Below, piece after piece: positions 44,083 to 55,732 of a DNA stretch of 64,000 nucleotides (positions are counted from its first letter, which is position 1; each line of letters opens with the position of its first letter). The notes beneath the pieces were generated by a model. It saw only the letters and a list, made by a program, of their open reading frames with translations. It searched no databases and was not told the DNA's origin. The position numbers were made by a program, and so were the translations under genes. This stretch comes from Mesoplasma sp. JKS002658 (GTDB taxonomy: Bacteria > Bacillota_I > Bacilli_A > Mycoplasmatales > Mycoplasmataceae), in assembly GCF_023566355.1 (NCBI RefSeq), contig NZ_JAKNSW010000002.1, forward strand, positions 124,001-188,000, in the 5' to 3' direction.

Positions 44083-45345
44083 ATGGCTAAAAAAACACCA
44101 ATCGATGCCGAGCAGCAGTACCATGATGTTTCTAACCCGATTAGTTTAGAAGATTTAAATTCTCCCCAATTTAGTTTAAATGATGAGTTAATCTTTGCTC
44201 ATGACAGTTGATATACTATTTTGCGTCATAAGTGAGCAGATTTCAGTGCTAATGTTTATAAATTTTATATTAATCACCCCTTGTTAAATTATTCATTGCG
44301 TCGAATTATTTATGGTTTAGCAACTTTATTAATAGCCATTATTGTTGTTTTTCTCTTGGTGCGTTATGTCACTGATGATAACCAGTATTTACCAAGTAAT
44401 ATTAGTAACTTGCACTTAACTGAGGAACAAACCCAAGCCTTATTGATTAACCGGATGAAAGTGTTTGGAGTTTATGGACCTTTAGGACAACAATTAGCAA
44501 ACTATTTAAAGAACATCTTTCCTTTAATTCCCAAAACAGTTGTCATTGACCAGTTGTGAGAAAGTGGTGCTAATGGAGCTATATTGATAAGTGAAACCAC
44601 GAAGGAAGTTTATGTTTTTCTTGGTTTAGTTTCTTCAGAAGCAATTGCTAGTCCTGGAACTCCGGTAATGGATATTTTCAACAGAGCCATTCCTTACTCA
44701 TTTGGATTTGGATCAGTGGCAGTGGTGATTTCTTATTTGGTGGCTCTACCATTAGGAATTCATGCAGCAAAGAAAAAAGAGAAGGTTTCTGATCAGACGA
44801 TTAACGGAATAAGTGTCTTTTTAACTGCTGTACCAGCAGTGGTAATTGTTTTAGGTTTATATCTTTTAGCGATTGCTGGTTTAGGAACTTCGGGATTGTT
44901 TACTTCGGGATCATTTTGAACTAAGTTTTGACCAGTTGTTACCTTGATTGTGATGATTATGCCTACCAACATTATTATGACCAGAAGATATGTCATTGAC
45001 GAGATGACTAACGATTATACTCGTTTTGCTTATTCGCAAGGGCTAAGTACTAATCGTGTCTTCTATATTCAAATCTTTAGGAATGCAGGGATTCGAATTA
45101 TTCGTCAGTTCCCTGTTGATATTGCAGCGACGCTATTTGGTTCATCAATGTTAGTCGAGCAACAATGATCCATTCCAGGAATGAGTCGTTATATCGTCTC
45201 AGCAATTGGAGGCCAAAAAGATAGTTTTGTTATTCTTGGGTTTGTCTCATTTGCTGCTTTTATCCAAATTTTTGCTTCTTTGCTTTCAGACTTAATGATT
45301 GTGTGAACTGATCCTCGAACTAGTTTAGGGCAAAGAACTAACTAA
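44083..45345 (+). CDS. oppB: Oligopeptide ABC transporter permease
   Basis: 420 residues, joined across TGA (Trp) codons. Usual OppB is ~310 residues; here ~65 polar residues precede the first membrane segment and there is an added external loop. The EAA-type cytoplasmic loop is seen in Y-S-Q-G-L-S-T-N-R-V-F-Y-I. Pairs with OppC to form the channel. AAAGGAA RBS 10 nt upstream. Confidence 0.92.
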
Positions 45346-45371
45346 TATTTTTTTAGAAAGGAAATTACAAA

Positions 45372-46367
45372 ATGTCAAAATTAGATCAACAACAGATTAA
45401 AAACTTTGATGATAATCATGATGTCAAATACCACGATCTTGACAAAGATTTGTTTGTTGTTGCGGGTGAAGAAACTGCTGAAAACGAACGTTTGTCTTCA
45501 AAACCATATAGTTATTGAAAATCTGTGGCTAAACTTTTGTTTAAGTCAAAAGTTTTTCTTGTCTGCTTAGTATTGTTGATTACTTTTATTGTTTTGATGT
45601 TTGTTGTTCCTGCAGGAAAAATTGTTAATCCAATTGTTTCTGATGCTCCTGGTCATGGAAGTCCAGCAGCCCCCAGCACCCGTTATGTTTTTGGTTTAGG
45701 GTTACAAGGTGAAGATTATTGAATCCAAATTTGAGCAGGAATGAAAACAACTCTGTTATTTGCTTTCTTGATTACTGTAATTCAGTTGGTTTTAGGAATT
45801 GTGCTTGGTTCAATTTGGGGTTACTACCGTAAATCCGACCTATTCTTTATTCAAATTACCAATTTATTATCAATTGTTCCTTCTTTGATTATGCTTTTGT
45901 TTGTAATCTTCTTATTAAAGCCTGGTTATTGACCAGTGATTTTAGGAGTCAGCATTCAAGCTTGAATTACAATGGCTTCAACGATTCGAGTACAGATTAT
46001 CTTGGTTAAAAATACTGATTATAATACTGCTTCAATGGCGTTAGGAAGTAGTTCACAAAAGATTATTCGCCGCAACATTTTACCAAAAATCTTACCAGTA
46101 ATCGTTCAAACTGGAACTTTTGCTATTCCTAACGCAATTAGTTTAGATGCGACACTGTCTTTCTTAGGATTTGGTTATATTAATTTAGCTGACCGGAAAA
46201 AAACTAGTTTAGGAACAATTATTAATAATGTGATGGCAGGATCACAATGACAAGAATATCCGCATTTAATCATTTTACCAGTAGTTTTAATTACTGCAGT
46301 TTCAGTAATCTTCTTCTTGGTGGGTAAAGTTTTTGCCGACTCTTTGGATCCAAAGAATCATCGCTAG
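45372..46367 (+). CDS. oppC: Oligopeptide ABC transporter permease
   Basis: 331 residues. About six membrane segments after a ~50-residue polar start; the EAA-type loop reads A-S-M-A-L-G-S-S-S-Q-K-I-I with R-R-N-I-L-P-K. Also S-L-D-A-T-L-S-F-L-G-F-G, a hallmark of OppC/DppC. Follows oppB by 26 nt, RBS AAAGGAA. Confidence 0.94.
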
Positions 46368-46388
46368 AAAGTAATTGAGGGAAAAAAT

Positions 46389-48107
46389 ATGCCAAAAAAA
46401 CAAAGAGTTGTTCTTTCAATTCAAGATTTAGTTGTTAAGTTTCGGGTACGAGGAAGAAGTTTGACTGCGATTCGAAACATTAGTTTTGATATTTATGAGG
46501 GTGAGACTGTAGCGATTGTAGGAGAATCAGGATCAGGAAAGTCTGTGTTAACTAAAACTTTAACTGATATGTTAGAAGCAAATGGTTATATTGCTCAAGG
46601 CAGTATTGGGTATTATCCATCGATGGCAACTAAACAAGATTTGAACGCAGAAATTCGCCAAGATGTCGATTTAGTTCAATATCATCGCAACGCTTTAGAT
46701 AGTGTTAGTCGAACAATTATCCGTCGAGCAAATAAAAGAAATATCCGCGACTTAAAAAAACAATTAGCAACTTTAATGAAACGAAATCCTCGTAGTGAAC
46801 TTTTAAAACTTCAAGTGGTTGATAATCGAAAAAAACTTGTCTTTCAATCTCAAGAAGAAAATAAAGGGTTGGTTGAACCTGAAGAAGGTACTTTTGAAGC
46901 TTTAGAAGAACTTGAATTACAAGTTAATCAGGTTGATCCTCAAAAAATGTTTCAAATTCAAACCCTAGAAAAACAAATTCAAACTTTAGAGCAAGAAAGT
47001 TATAATTTTGAACCTTTGAAACCAAAAAAACATCACTTCATTCAACAAGGAGTTGATTTGTTGGTCGAAGCTTTTAGTGAACAAAGCGAGAATAAACTTT
47101 CTTCATCAACCCGAGATTTAATTCAAGATTATTATGAAAAACTTATAAATTTGAAGCTGTTAAAAACTACTGAAGTCTACTTAAAACGTGCTTTTGAGAA
47201 AATTTTAGCAACCAAAAAAGCTAAATTAAGCGTTGAAGAAGTTGACTTTATTTCTGAAACTTGAAGTTTAGAAAAACGACGTTTATGAACCAAGAAAATT
47301 AAATCAGAAGGTGATTTAAAACGATTAAGAGGAGGAACAATCGCTACAGTCTTTCAAGACCCGATGACAAGTCTAAACCCTTTATTAACAATTGGATATC
47401 AATTGATCGAAGCGATTCTTGCTCATCAAGATGTGTCTCATCAACAAGCAAAACTCCAAGCGATTTCTTTATTAGAAAAAGTCGGAATTCCTAATGCTGA
47501 AAAACGGATGAAAGATATTCCTGGGCAATATTCTGGAGGAATGCGTCAACGGGTGGTAATTGCCATTGCTTTGGCATGTAAACCAAAAATTCTAATTTGT
47601 GATGAACCAACCACTGCTCTGGATGTAACTATTCAAGCGCAAATTTTAAATCTGATTAAAGATTTAAAAAAAGAATACGGTTTCACAGTTCTTTTCATTA
47701 CTCACGATTTAGGAGTTGTTGCCAACATTGCTGATCGCGTAGCAGTTGTGTATGCAGGACAAATTATTGAGTATGGTTTAACTAAAGAGATTTTTGAAGA
47801 TCCAAAACACCCTTATACTTGAGCCTTACTTTCTTCTTTGCCACAGTTGGGAAAAGCTGGTGAAGATTTATTTGCAATTGATGGAACCCCACCCTCTTTA
47901 TTTAATAAAATTCATGGCGATGCGTTTGCACCAAGAAATAAATATGCTTTAAGTATTGATTATTTATATGAACCACCATTTTTCAAAGTGAGTTCGACCC
48001 ACTTTGCTAAAACTTGATTATTAGATTCTCGGGCTCCTGAAATTAACAAGCCTGTGGAGCTAAACCGGTTAAAAGAAGCAATTCAAGCACAGAAGGTAGG
48101 TGATTAG
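46389..48107 (+). CDS. oppD: Oligopeptide ABC transporter ATPase with large insertion
   Basis: 572 residues against ~350 for usual OppD. Walker A G-E-S-G-S-G-K-S near 45-52; Q loop F-Q-D-P near 320; signature S-G-G-M-R-Q-R near 382; Walker B I-C-D-E-P near 402; switch His in T-H-D. Between Walker A and the Q loop lies a charged, helical insertion of about 210 residues. The C-terminal OppD/F extension is present. TGA (Trp) at 47262, 47286, 47820 and 48015. It ends 1 nt before oppF. Confidence 0.95.
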
Positions 48108-48108
48108 G

Positions 48109-50019
48109 ATGGAATCAAAAAAACAAAAATCATCTACTCAGAGTAAAAAAACCACTTCTAAGCTGAAGAGTAAAAAAAACCAAGAACCATTGATTCGAGT
48201 TCGTAATGTAGCAATTCAATTTGGGACTGGTCGAAAAGTAAATAAGGCTGTTCGTGATGTTACTTTTGATGTTTACAAGGGTGAAACTTTTGGTTTGGTT
48301 GGCGAATCAGGATCAGGAAAAACCACTATTGGTCGAGCAATCATGGGAATTCAACCAATTCACGAAGGAACAATTTATTTCAAAAATCGCGTTGCTCGCG
48401 GGAGTGTTTTAAAACTTGACCAAGCAACTTTGAAGATTGAACATAATATTGAAGTTATGCTTAATAATCAAAATGCAGCAACAATCAAGATTAATAATTA
48501 CTTAGAAGAGTATAAACGGGTTTATCACAAGTACTTGTATTCAAAGTATTATGATTTTAAAACCCAAACTTTATCTGATTATCCTGATGGTGTTGACCGC
48601 TCAATCGCTGAAGGGGTTAACATTAAAGACACGAAGTTAGTAAAAGTTAAAAAAGAAGCAAACATTAAGTTTATCACTACAACAATTAAGGATAACTTAA
48701 AGCGTTTAATTACTACGATTCGTTTATTACAAAAGACCTTAAAATTTGTTGATAATTTAGATGCTTATGTGCCTATTAAGCATGAATTAGTAGCAACATT
48801 AACCAGCGAGTTAAAAACGATTGAAACTAAGATTTTAGCAATTAAGGATTTGGAGAATGAAATTTACTACCGTTTAGAAGCGATGAATAAAATTCGTAGT
48901 GATGCTGTCAATGGTAAGTATACTAGTATTTCTCGGTTCATGAATGAGTTGGGTGCTCAACTAAAAGAAATTATTTCAACTCATAAGTCAATCTCCGCTT
49001 TAATCGTTACGATGATTGGTGATGCTAAAATCATTAGTGCGCTTTGTGCTCGTTCTCAACATAAACAAAAATATCTTCGTTATGTTAGTGGACAAATTAA
49101 AAAAAATGAAGAAATTGACAATAAATTACTGGTTGAAAAGTTCACTAAGATTAAAAAACTTTTAAAAGAACCATCAATTACTCAAATAGTAGAACAAACT
49201 CCAATTTTTAAAGATCCTATTCGAAAAGAAACTAGAAACTTAAAAAAATCAATGCAAATGATTTTTCAAGACCCAGCATCTAGTTTAAATGATCATTTAC
49301 CAGTTGAACAAATTATTGGTGAGGGATTGGCTAACTTTCCCGAATTATATAAAAATCAGGAGGTTAAAGATGCTTATCTTAAGTGATACAATCACGATAA
49401 GCCAGAAGAATCCCAACTAAGTGCTGATCAAGTCAAGAGTAGTGATTTAAAACACTTTTTAGTCAAACAAACCTTAACTTCAGTGGGAATGCTTCCTGAA
49501 CACTTGTCACGTTATCCTCACGAGTTTTCTGGGGGTCAACGTCAACGGATTGGGATTGCTCGGGCTTTAGTGATGCGTCCTGAATTTATTGTTGCTGATG
49601 AACCAATTTCAGCTTTGGATGCTTCAATCAGAGCTCAAGTGATTAACTTGTTAACACGTTTTCAAAAAGAATACGATTTAACTTATATTTTTATCGCTCA
49701 CGATTTGAGTATTGTTCACTTCATTGCCGACCGGATTGCGGTCTTATATCATGGTGATATTGTTGAGCTTGCTCCTGCTGATACATTGTTTGATCATCCT
49801 TTGCATCCTTATACTAAGAGTTTGCTAAGTGCGGTTCCTTTACCAGATCCAGAACAAGAAAAAAAGAAAGTTCATTTTGTTTATAATCCACAAAAAGAAC
49901 ACCACGATTACCTGGTTGATTTTCCAGTTTGACAAGAAGTTCAACCAAACCACTTTGTTTTTGCCAATAATCGCGAATTCAAAGCGATGCAAAAACAATT
50001 AAAGAAAAGAAAAAAATAA
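48109..50019 (+). CDS. oppF: Oligopeptide ABC transporter ATPase with large insertion
   Basis: 636 residues against ~310 usual. A basic N-terminal tail ([11 protein letters not shown]), Walker A G-E-S-G-S-G-K-T near 64-71, Q loop F-Q-D-P near 385, signature S-G-G-Q-R-Q-R near 474, Walker B near 495 and T/A-H-D. A helical insertion of ~270 residues lies between Walker A and the Q loop, larger than in OppD. ATG 48109 (AGGTAGG 8 nt upstream) is preferred to GTG 48100. Confidence 0.95.
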
Positions 50020-50034
50020 AAGGAGGGCAGAATA

Positions 50035-52452
50035 ATGTTAAAAAGAAGTTTATCAGTTTTAAGTGCACTTGGTTTAACTACAATGACAACTGCAACCGTT
50101 GTTAGTTGTGGACCGATGACTTTTGGCAAGTTAATGAATCGAGCAGTTGACACTTCTGTTTACAAGACATATTATGCTGCACCAATGTCTTCGTGATCAA
50201 CAGGAGTGACGATGCAAAACGAAGATTTAAAAATCCTTGCTAATTTACAAGAAACACTTTTAAAAGCTAATGTTAATAAAGAGGTTGAGGGAAATTTAGC
50301 AACTGAATTTGATGGAAGTGATGCTGACAAGACTTGAACCTTGACTTTGAAAAATGATGCTCATTGGTTTGATTATAAGGGGAATGTTGCAGAGCAGAAA
50401 TGAATTAAGGCAAGCGATGTTGCCAATACGTTACGTTATATTTATAATCCTTCAACCACTTCACAAATTAACGGGTTATGAGGAGTGGTTATGAGTCGTG
50501 CTGATGAGTTGTCTAACGCAATTACAACTGCAACAGGAGCTGATTATCAGTATGAAAATGAGGCGAGTCAGAACTTTGCTTTGGATGAGATTATCAAACA
50601 TTACATTCAAATTACTAAAAATGGTTCAACAGTTGATATGCCCGGGTTTTGAACCGAAGGTAAGGCTGGAACTAGTGAAGCATTACCATCAATCAGTGAC
50701 AAAACTGCCACTTATCCAGATTCACCAATGTTAACTGTTGAGGATGGAGTTAATGATGAGGGTGAAGTGGCAGGAGGAACAGTTATTTTTCATTTAGCTT
50801 CAACTGCACCTTACTTTCCAACCATGTTAACTTATTTAGCTTTTTCACCCTTACCAGATATAGCAGTTGACTATACAAAATCAATGACTGCTGGGTATAG
50901 TTATGGAAATGCTGCGAATAACTCTAGAGGATATGATCACGTTTATTATTCTGGTGCTTATGTTCCTAGAGATGTCAATATTTCTGTAGGAATGAAGTTA
51001 GTGGCTAATAAAAACTATTTTGATTATGATCAAACTTCAATTAAAGAAATTATTTATAATTACCCAAAAAATCAGAGTCCTTCTAATTTAGTCTTCTTGT
51101 TTGAAACTGGTGATCTTTCTGAAACGCCAATTTCACCAACTGATGCTCGAAGTTGAAGTAAGTATGTTGGAAGCGACCTGACAAATCCTAAATTTAAAGG
51201 GTTAAAAGATGTTTATGCAGGAACTCCAGCCACTTGAATGATTACTTATAATTTTGGTTATCGTCCCGAAGGCACTAGTTCAGGAGCTGATATTTCTGGT
51301 TTAGATGAAAATAAACTTTTAGCCCAAAATTCAACCCGGGCATTGATTTCTTATGCAATTAACCGAAGTACAGCAGCACACTATTATTCAAGTGCCTTGG
51401 ACCCTCAAGGTGCGGTCAAATCTTCATTGTTAAGAAACATTTATACTGCTAATGACTTGGCTTTAGATGTTAATGAAAAAGATTATACTGATTATATTAA
51501 AACAAGTTATGGTGCTAAAGTGCAAGATGTTGCTACTCAAATGGGTCAAACTTTGACAGATGATGAACTTGCTGAGCAAGAAGCGTTGACTGATAATGGT
51601 CAAGACTTGTACTTGCAAAATGATTACTTAGCTTATTCTGCTCTAACTGATGAGAGTTTAAAACAAGAATTTATCAACGATCAAAGTGTGGAAGCAAAAA
51701 TTCAGACTTTAATTAAGCAAGTTAATCTGGATCGGGATGCCAACGAGATTAAAAATAACGTTAAGTTTCGGTTCTTAGAAAACGGAGCGTTAAAAACTAC
51801 TTTCCTCCCTTGACTTAATAGTATGATTGATGAATTTGATCAAATTCCTAACCTTCCATTTAGTATTACTTATAACGATTCTCAGAGTATTGACCAAGCT
51901 GATTTTGCACAAAAACAACGTCAAAGTGCTTATAGTATGAACATTACGGGATGAAGTCCTGACTATGCTGATCCTTCAACTTATTTAAATACTATTAGAT
52001 ATAAGGGTGATTATGATGCATATAACAACTTTAGTAAAGTTATTGATAGTACCACCAGTGATGGACAAGAAACTTTAAAAGGAAAAAATAGTAGTTATGA
52101 TGATTTAGCAACTAAGCTAAGTGCTTATGGTAAACTGCTTGATGAAGCCAGTCAACAAGCAGATACCATTTCTCGTTATCAACAATTTTCTCAAGCAGAA
52201 ATGAGTGCTTTGTATGAGACGCAAGTGATTTTACCACTTTACACCAGAACTCCTGAAACTCTACCTACCTTAACTTACTTGGATCACAGTACTGTTCCGT
52301 CGGTTGCTTATGGAACAAGTAACTACCGTTTTACTGGTGTTAAGATGATTAAGAAGTTAAGCGATGGTGTTGTTGAAACACAATCTTGACAAGAGCAATT
52401 AGTTAATAAGTTAATTAACATAAATTTTAAAGAGAAAGTTACAGATAGTTAG
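50035..52452 (+). CDS. oppA: Second oligopeptide-binding lipoprotein of the opp cluster
   Basis: 805 residues, AGGAGGG RBS, lipobox V-V-S-C. SBP family 5 pattern as in the first OppA (K-T-Y-Y-A-A-P-M-S-S-W, N-L-Q-E-T-L-L). Joined over TGA (Trp) codons. Lies 15 nt after oppF, so it is in the operon, while the first OppA is upstream of it. Two binding proteins could widen the peptide range (inference). Confidence 0.88.
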
Positions 52453-52848
52453 GTGTTTGGAATAAATTCCAAAATAAAACATAAAAAACAGAACTTTTTA
52501 TTATTAATAGTTTTTTATCAAAACTTTTTCAAAATGAGAATATTATGTAAATGTGGTTGTTAATCACATGTTAATTTATTTCATAATTTTATACTAAATG
52601 TTGGGCGATAATTATATTTAAAATAATATTTTTGTCTTTGTGATATAAAACTCATTTTATAACTTGTTAACTATTTCCCTTAAAATTAAACGATTAAATC
52701 GTTCTTATCCATGTCCAATATTTAGTACCAAAGAACAGTTCTTTTCCCGACTGTTCTTTTTTTGTAAATTTTTAGTTTTAATATGAAACATGAAAATTAG
52801 TTAAAATAAGGTAGAATATAAAAAATAGTCTTGAAGAAGAGAGAAGCT
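52453..52848. other. Intergenic region after opp, no gene
   Basis: 396 AT-rich bases without a plausible gene. Seen: a perfect hairpin TTTGGAAT / ATTCCAAA just after the oppA stop (52456-52473, no T run), ATGTG / CACAT around 52545-52568, a small AACGAT / ATCGTT hairpin at ~52690, and a strong terminator at 52730-52763. A TAGAAT at 52812-52817 may be the -10 of the next gene. Confidence 0.6.
52730..52763 (+). terminator. Strong terminator before the FtsK-like gene
   Basis: A perfect 10-bp stem AAAGAACAGT / ACTGTTCTTT, 10-nt loop and a run of T. It lies ~280 nt after the oppA stop, so it may end a long 3' UTR or a small RNA. Confidence 0.85.
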
Positions 52849-54294
52849 ATGAACAAAAAAATTAAAGAGTTTGTTAGTGACACTGATCAGAGCACAGTGT
52901 TATCAACCAAAAACTACAACGAAAACCGGACGATTATTTTTGAAACTAATAAAAAGGTTCACAAGAGCGATTCAATTGCTTGAGTGGTCGGGTCAGTGAC
53001 CTTTTTCTTATTTTTAATTCTATCTGCAGGAAGGTTTTTAACCATCGGTGCTTTTTTTGACGATGTATTTTTCAACTTTATTTTCGGTTGATTAAAATAT
53101 CCTATCTATTTAGTCTTAATGTTTATTGACCTTTCGATTTTATTTGGTTTACAACTTAAGGCTAAAAAACGATTTTTAGGAATGCTACTAGCGCTTGGTT
53201 TAGCAGTTGCCTGAATTTGTTCTGCGGCTTTATTAATTGGTTTAAAAGTTCACCACTTAGATGGGATTAAGTTATGACAAAAAAACATTTTTGTTAAATC
53301 AATGACGATTTATACTAGTAACTGGTTAGAAAACAGTCTTTTTAGTAGTAAGTTTAATAATGTCAGCGGTCACGCCAAGTTCTTAATTTACCCATTATTT
53401 GGTTATCTTAACTTATATCAAGGTGGTGGCTTTCTTGGTAATTTCTTTGCAGGAATTTTTGCTTATACTTCACTTCCGATTAGTTTAGTCTTGGGTGTTG
53501 TTGCTTTGTTTTTAAGTATTATCTGGACTTTAACTGGAAATCCACTTTTCTTATTCTTGCCTAAAGCAAAAAGAAAAGGAAAAAAAGTGAGGGTGCTTGC
53601 TTTAAGAAGTAATAACAATCCTCACGATCAAAAAAAACCGTTGTTTAATTTAACTAACCATAAAGACTCATCTACTAAAGTGTTATCTTGAGCAGAAGAA
53701 TCAGAAGCGCCTTTACTAGATGTTGTTTCGCCTCCTGCTCAAGAATCACCATTGGTAATTAAAAAGGATTTTAGTGAAATTAATTGAAATGAACCAGAAG
53801 ATGAGTACGAGACTTTTACGATGTTTGATGAGGAACAAGATATTGATCTAAAATATCATCAAGTTGAACCAACACAAACCTTAATAGACACTGGTGTAAA
53901 AATTGATCCTCAGCTTGGGGTCTATGGTTTTAAACCATTAAGAGAACCAAGCATGGAAACTTTTATAAACAATGATGGTCAAGAAGTTGATGATTCTTTA
54001 TTCTTTGAAGAAATTTTAAAACCATCTCTTGATGGAAAAACTCAAACAGATGGGATGGTTAAATCATTGGTTTCTCTTCCTGATTCTGTAAATTTAAACC
54101 AAAAAGATTTGTTGTACAAACAAGCATTAGCAGAAGTTTTAAAAACCAGAAAGGCTAGTGCCTCATTTTTAAAACGTCAGTTAAAGATTTCTTTTAGTGA
54201 AGCAAGTGAAATTATTAACCGAATGGAAGCAGAGGGTCTAATTGGTCCTGATAACGGTTGAAAAACCCGAGAAATCTACTATAAACCAAAATAA
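52849..54294 (+). CDS. FtsK/SpoIIIE-like protein lacking the ATPase motor
   Basis: 481 residues, joined across TGA (Trp) codons, ATG 52849 after AGAGAAG. The N-terminus has four membrane segments with the FtsK layout, ending G-G-G-F-L-G-N-F-F-A-G-I and a last segment near 215-235. An acidic linker (~240-415) follows. The C-terminus (419-481) is a good FtsK gamma domain: L-L-Y-K-Q-A, K-A-S-A-S-F-L-K-R-Q, M-E-A-E-G-L-I-G-P. In FtsK the ~400-residue RecA-like motor lies between linker and gamma domain; here it is absent and no Walker A is found. Usual length is 750-1000. The gene is otherwise undamaged. It could tether DNA at the membrane or division site (inference). Confidence 0.85.
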
Positions 54295-54300
54295 AGTCGA

Positions 54301-54337
54301 AAAAAAATCAAACCAAAAGTAAAGGTTTGATTTTTTT
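54301..54337 (+). terminator. Terminator of the FtsK-like gene
   Basis: A perfect 14-bp stem with A tract and T tract (core ATCAAACC / GGTTTGAT), 9-nt loop. Confidence 0.88.
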
Positions 54338-54382
54338 AAATTTATAGCATATATTTTATTTAAAATAAAGCGGGTAAAGAAT

Positions 54383-54973
54383 ATGCAAATGGAACAAATT
54401 AGCTTAACTTGATCAGTGATAAACGATGAAAAAGCTGCTTTGACTTTTTTTAAGGAATTGGATCAAAAAGAAAAGAGTTTTAACCTTAATTTTCAAAAAT
54501 CAGATGGGTTTGAAGCGGGTTTCAAAGAAAGTTTTACTAACTTTAAAAATGATTCTGATTTAAAATGAGATCAAGTCCAACCTTTAGTAATTTGCTGATC
54601 ATTACGCTTAAACTTGAATAAACCAATCAAAGATATTTTAATTGATAAAACTGATAGTATTAGTGCAAGTTACGAACAATATATGAAAGAAGAAGATCAC
54701 TTTGATTATTCTTTGGTTGATGAAATTGTTAACCGTTTAAAAGAACTAATTATTGAAGTTTATGAAACTCATATCCCCTTTAATTTCAACGAATTGTTTG
54801 AAACTTTTTTTGATCAAGAAGAAAGCTTTGGTTTTGACTTATACCAACTTAATGCTACTAATACAAGTGAAGATGAAATTTTTATTATTGATGTTGATTC
54901 AGCACAAAGTAATGGGGTCTTTCCATTAATTATTGATGAAGTGGTTAAACGAATCAAACTTCGTCGACGTTAA
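54383..54973 (+). CDS. Conserved-looking acidic protein, unknown function
   Basis: 196 residues from ATG 54383 (TAA 54971), with TGA (Trp) at 54410, 54566 and 54596; ATG 54389 is an alternative start. Soluble, acidic, helical. The end is basic (V-K-R-I-K-L-R-R-R). No family recognised. The membrane-protein gene downstream begins 7 nt after its stop, so the two are likely co-transcribed. Confidence 0.7.
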
Positions 54974-54980
54974 GGTGTTT

Positions 54981-55715
54981 ATGAACAAAAGTGATTTAAA
55001 GAGTTATTTACATATCCAATCCAAGAAGTTTTCCAATACGCTTTTAATTAACCTAGTTTTTTTCTTGGGTTTAATGATTTTTTGAGCAATTAACCTTTAT
55101 TCTTCAATTAAAAATGTTAATAATTCCCGACCAAATCAGATTTTAATTTATGATGGTTTAGTTTTTTTTACAGTTTGAGTGCTTTACACAATAGTTAAAA
55201 ACTATCTTGGTTATTCCAAACTGCAACAATTGATTAAAATAGTTTCTCAAGATTATAATCTTGAAGTTTTGAGGTTGATTAATTTTCCCTTATATTGAAC
55301 CTTTTATGGTGGTTATTATCATTTAATCGAACAGGAGTTGAGTGGTTTAGTTCCTCCCCAATATCTGTTTCATCAATTGAAGGTAAAATCAAACTTGAAG
55401 CATTTAAATTGAAAATCAGTAGTTTTAATGCTTGCTCTTTTATTGAGTGGTTTGGGGTTTTTTCTTTCAATGGTAATTTATTTTCCGACCCTTAACTTCA
55501 AGAGTCATTGACAACTGGTTTTTACTCTTTGCCTTCTTCTTGTTTTTTGTTTAGGAGTTTTTTGTTTTCTTCTTCCTCGTCAAGTTATTTTAAATTTGAA
55601 GGTAAAATTAAACCAAACAGCCCAAATTAGTCAAGATGCCTATTTTAATAATAATCGTTATTTTGGTTTAACCAATACTTTAACTAAACTTTGAATTCCG
55701 CCTCTAAAACACTAA
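54981..55715 (+). CDS. Membrane protein, unknown function
   Basis: 244 residues (TAA 55713), with eight or so TGA (Trp) codons. Four membrane segments in two pairs (about 22-42, 55-72, 150-170, 180-200) separated by a soluble loop. No family recognised. It starts 7 nt after the gene before (RBS AAGGTG) and ends 17 nt before uvrC. Confidence 0.7.
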
Positions 55716-55732
55716 CTTGTCAGGAGAAACTC

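Noticed and set aside
46389-50019. Frameshifted or disrupted ABC transporter genes
   Set aside because: The apparent breaks are TGA (Trp) codons; Walker A, signature and Walker B motifs are all in one frame in each gene.
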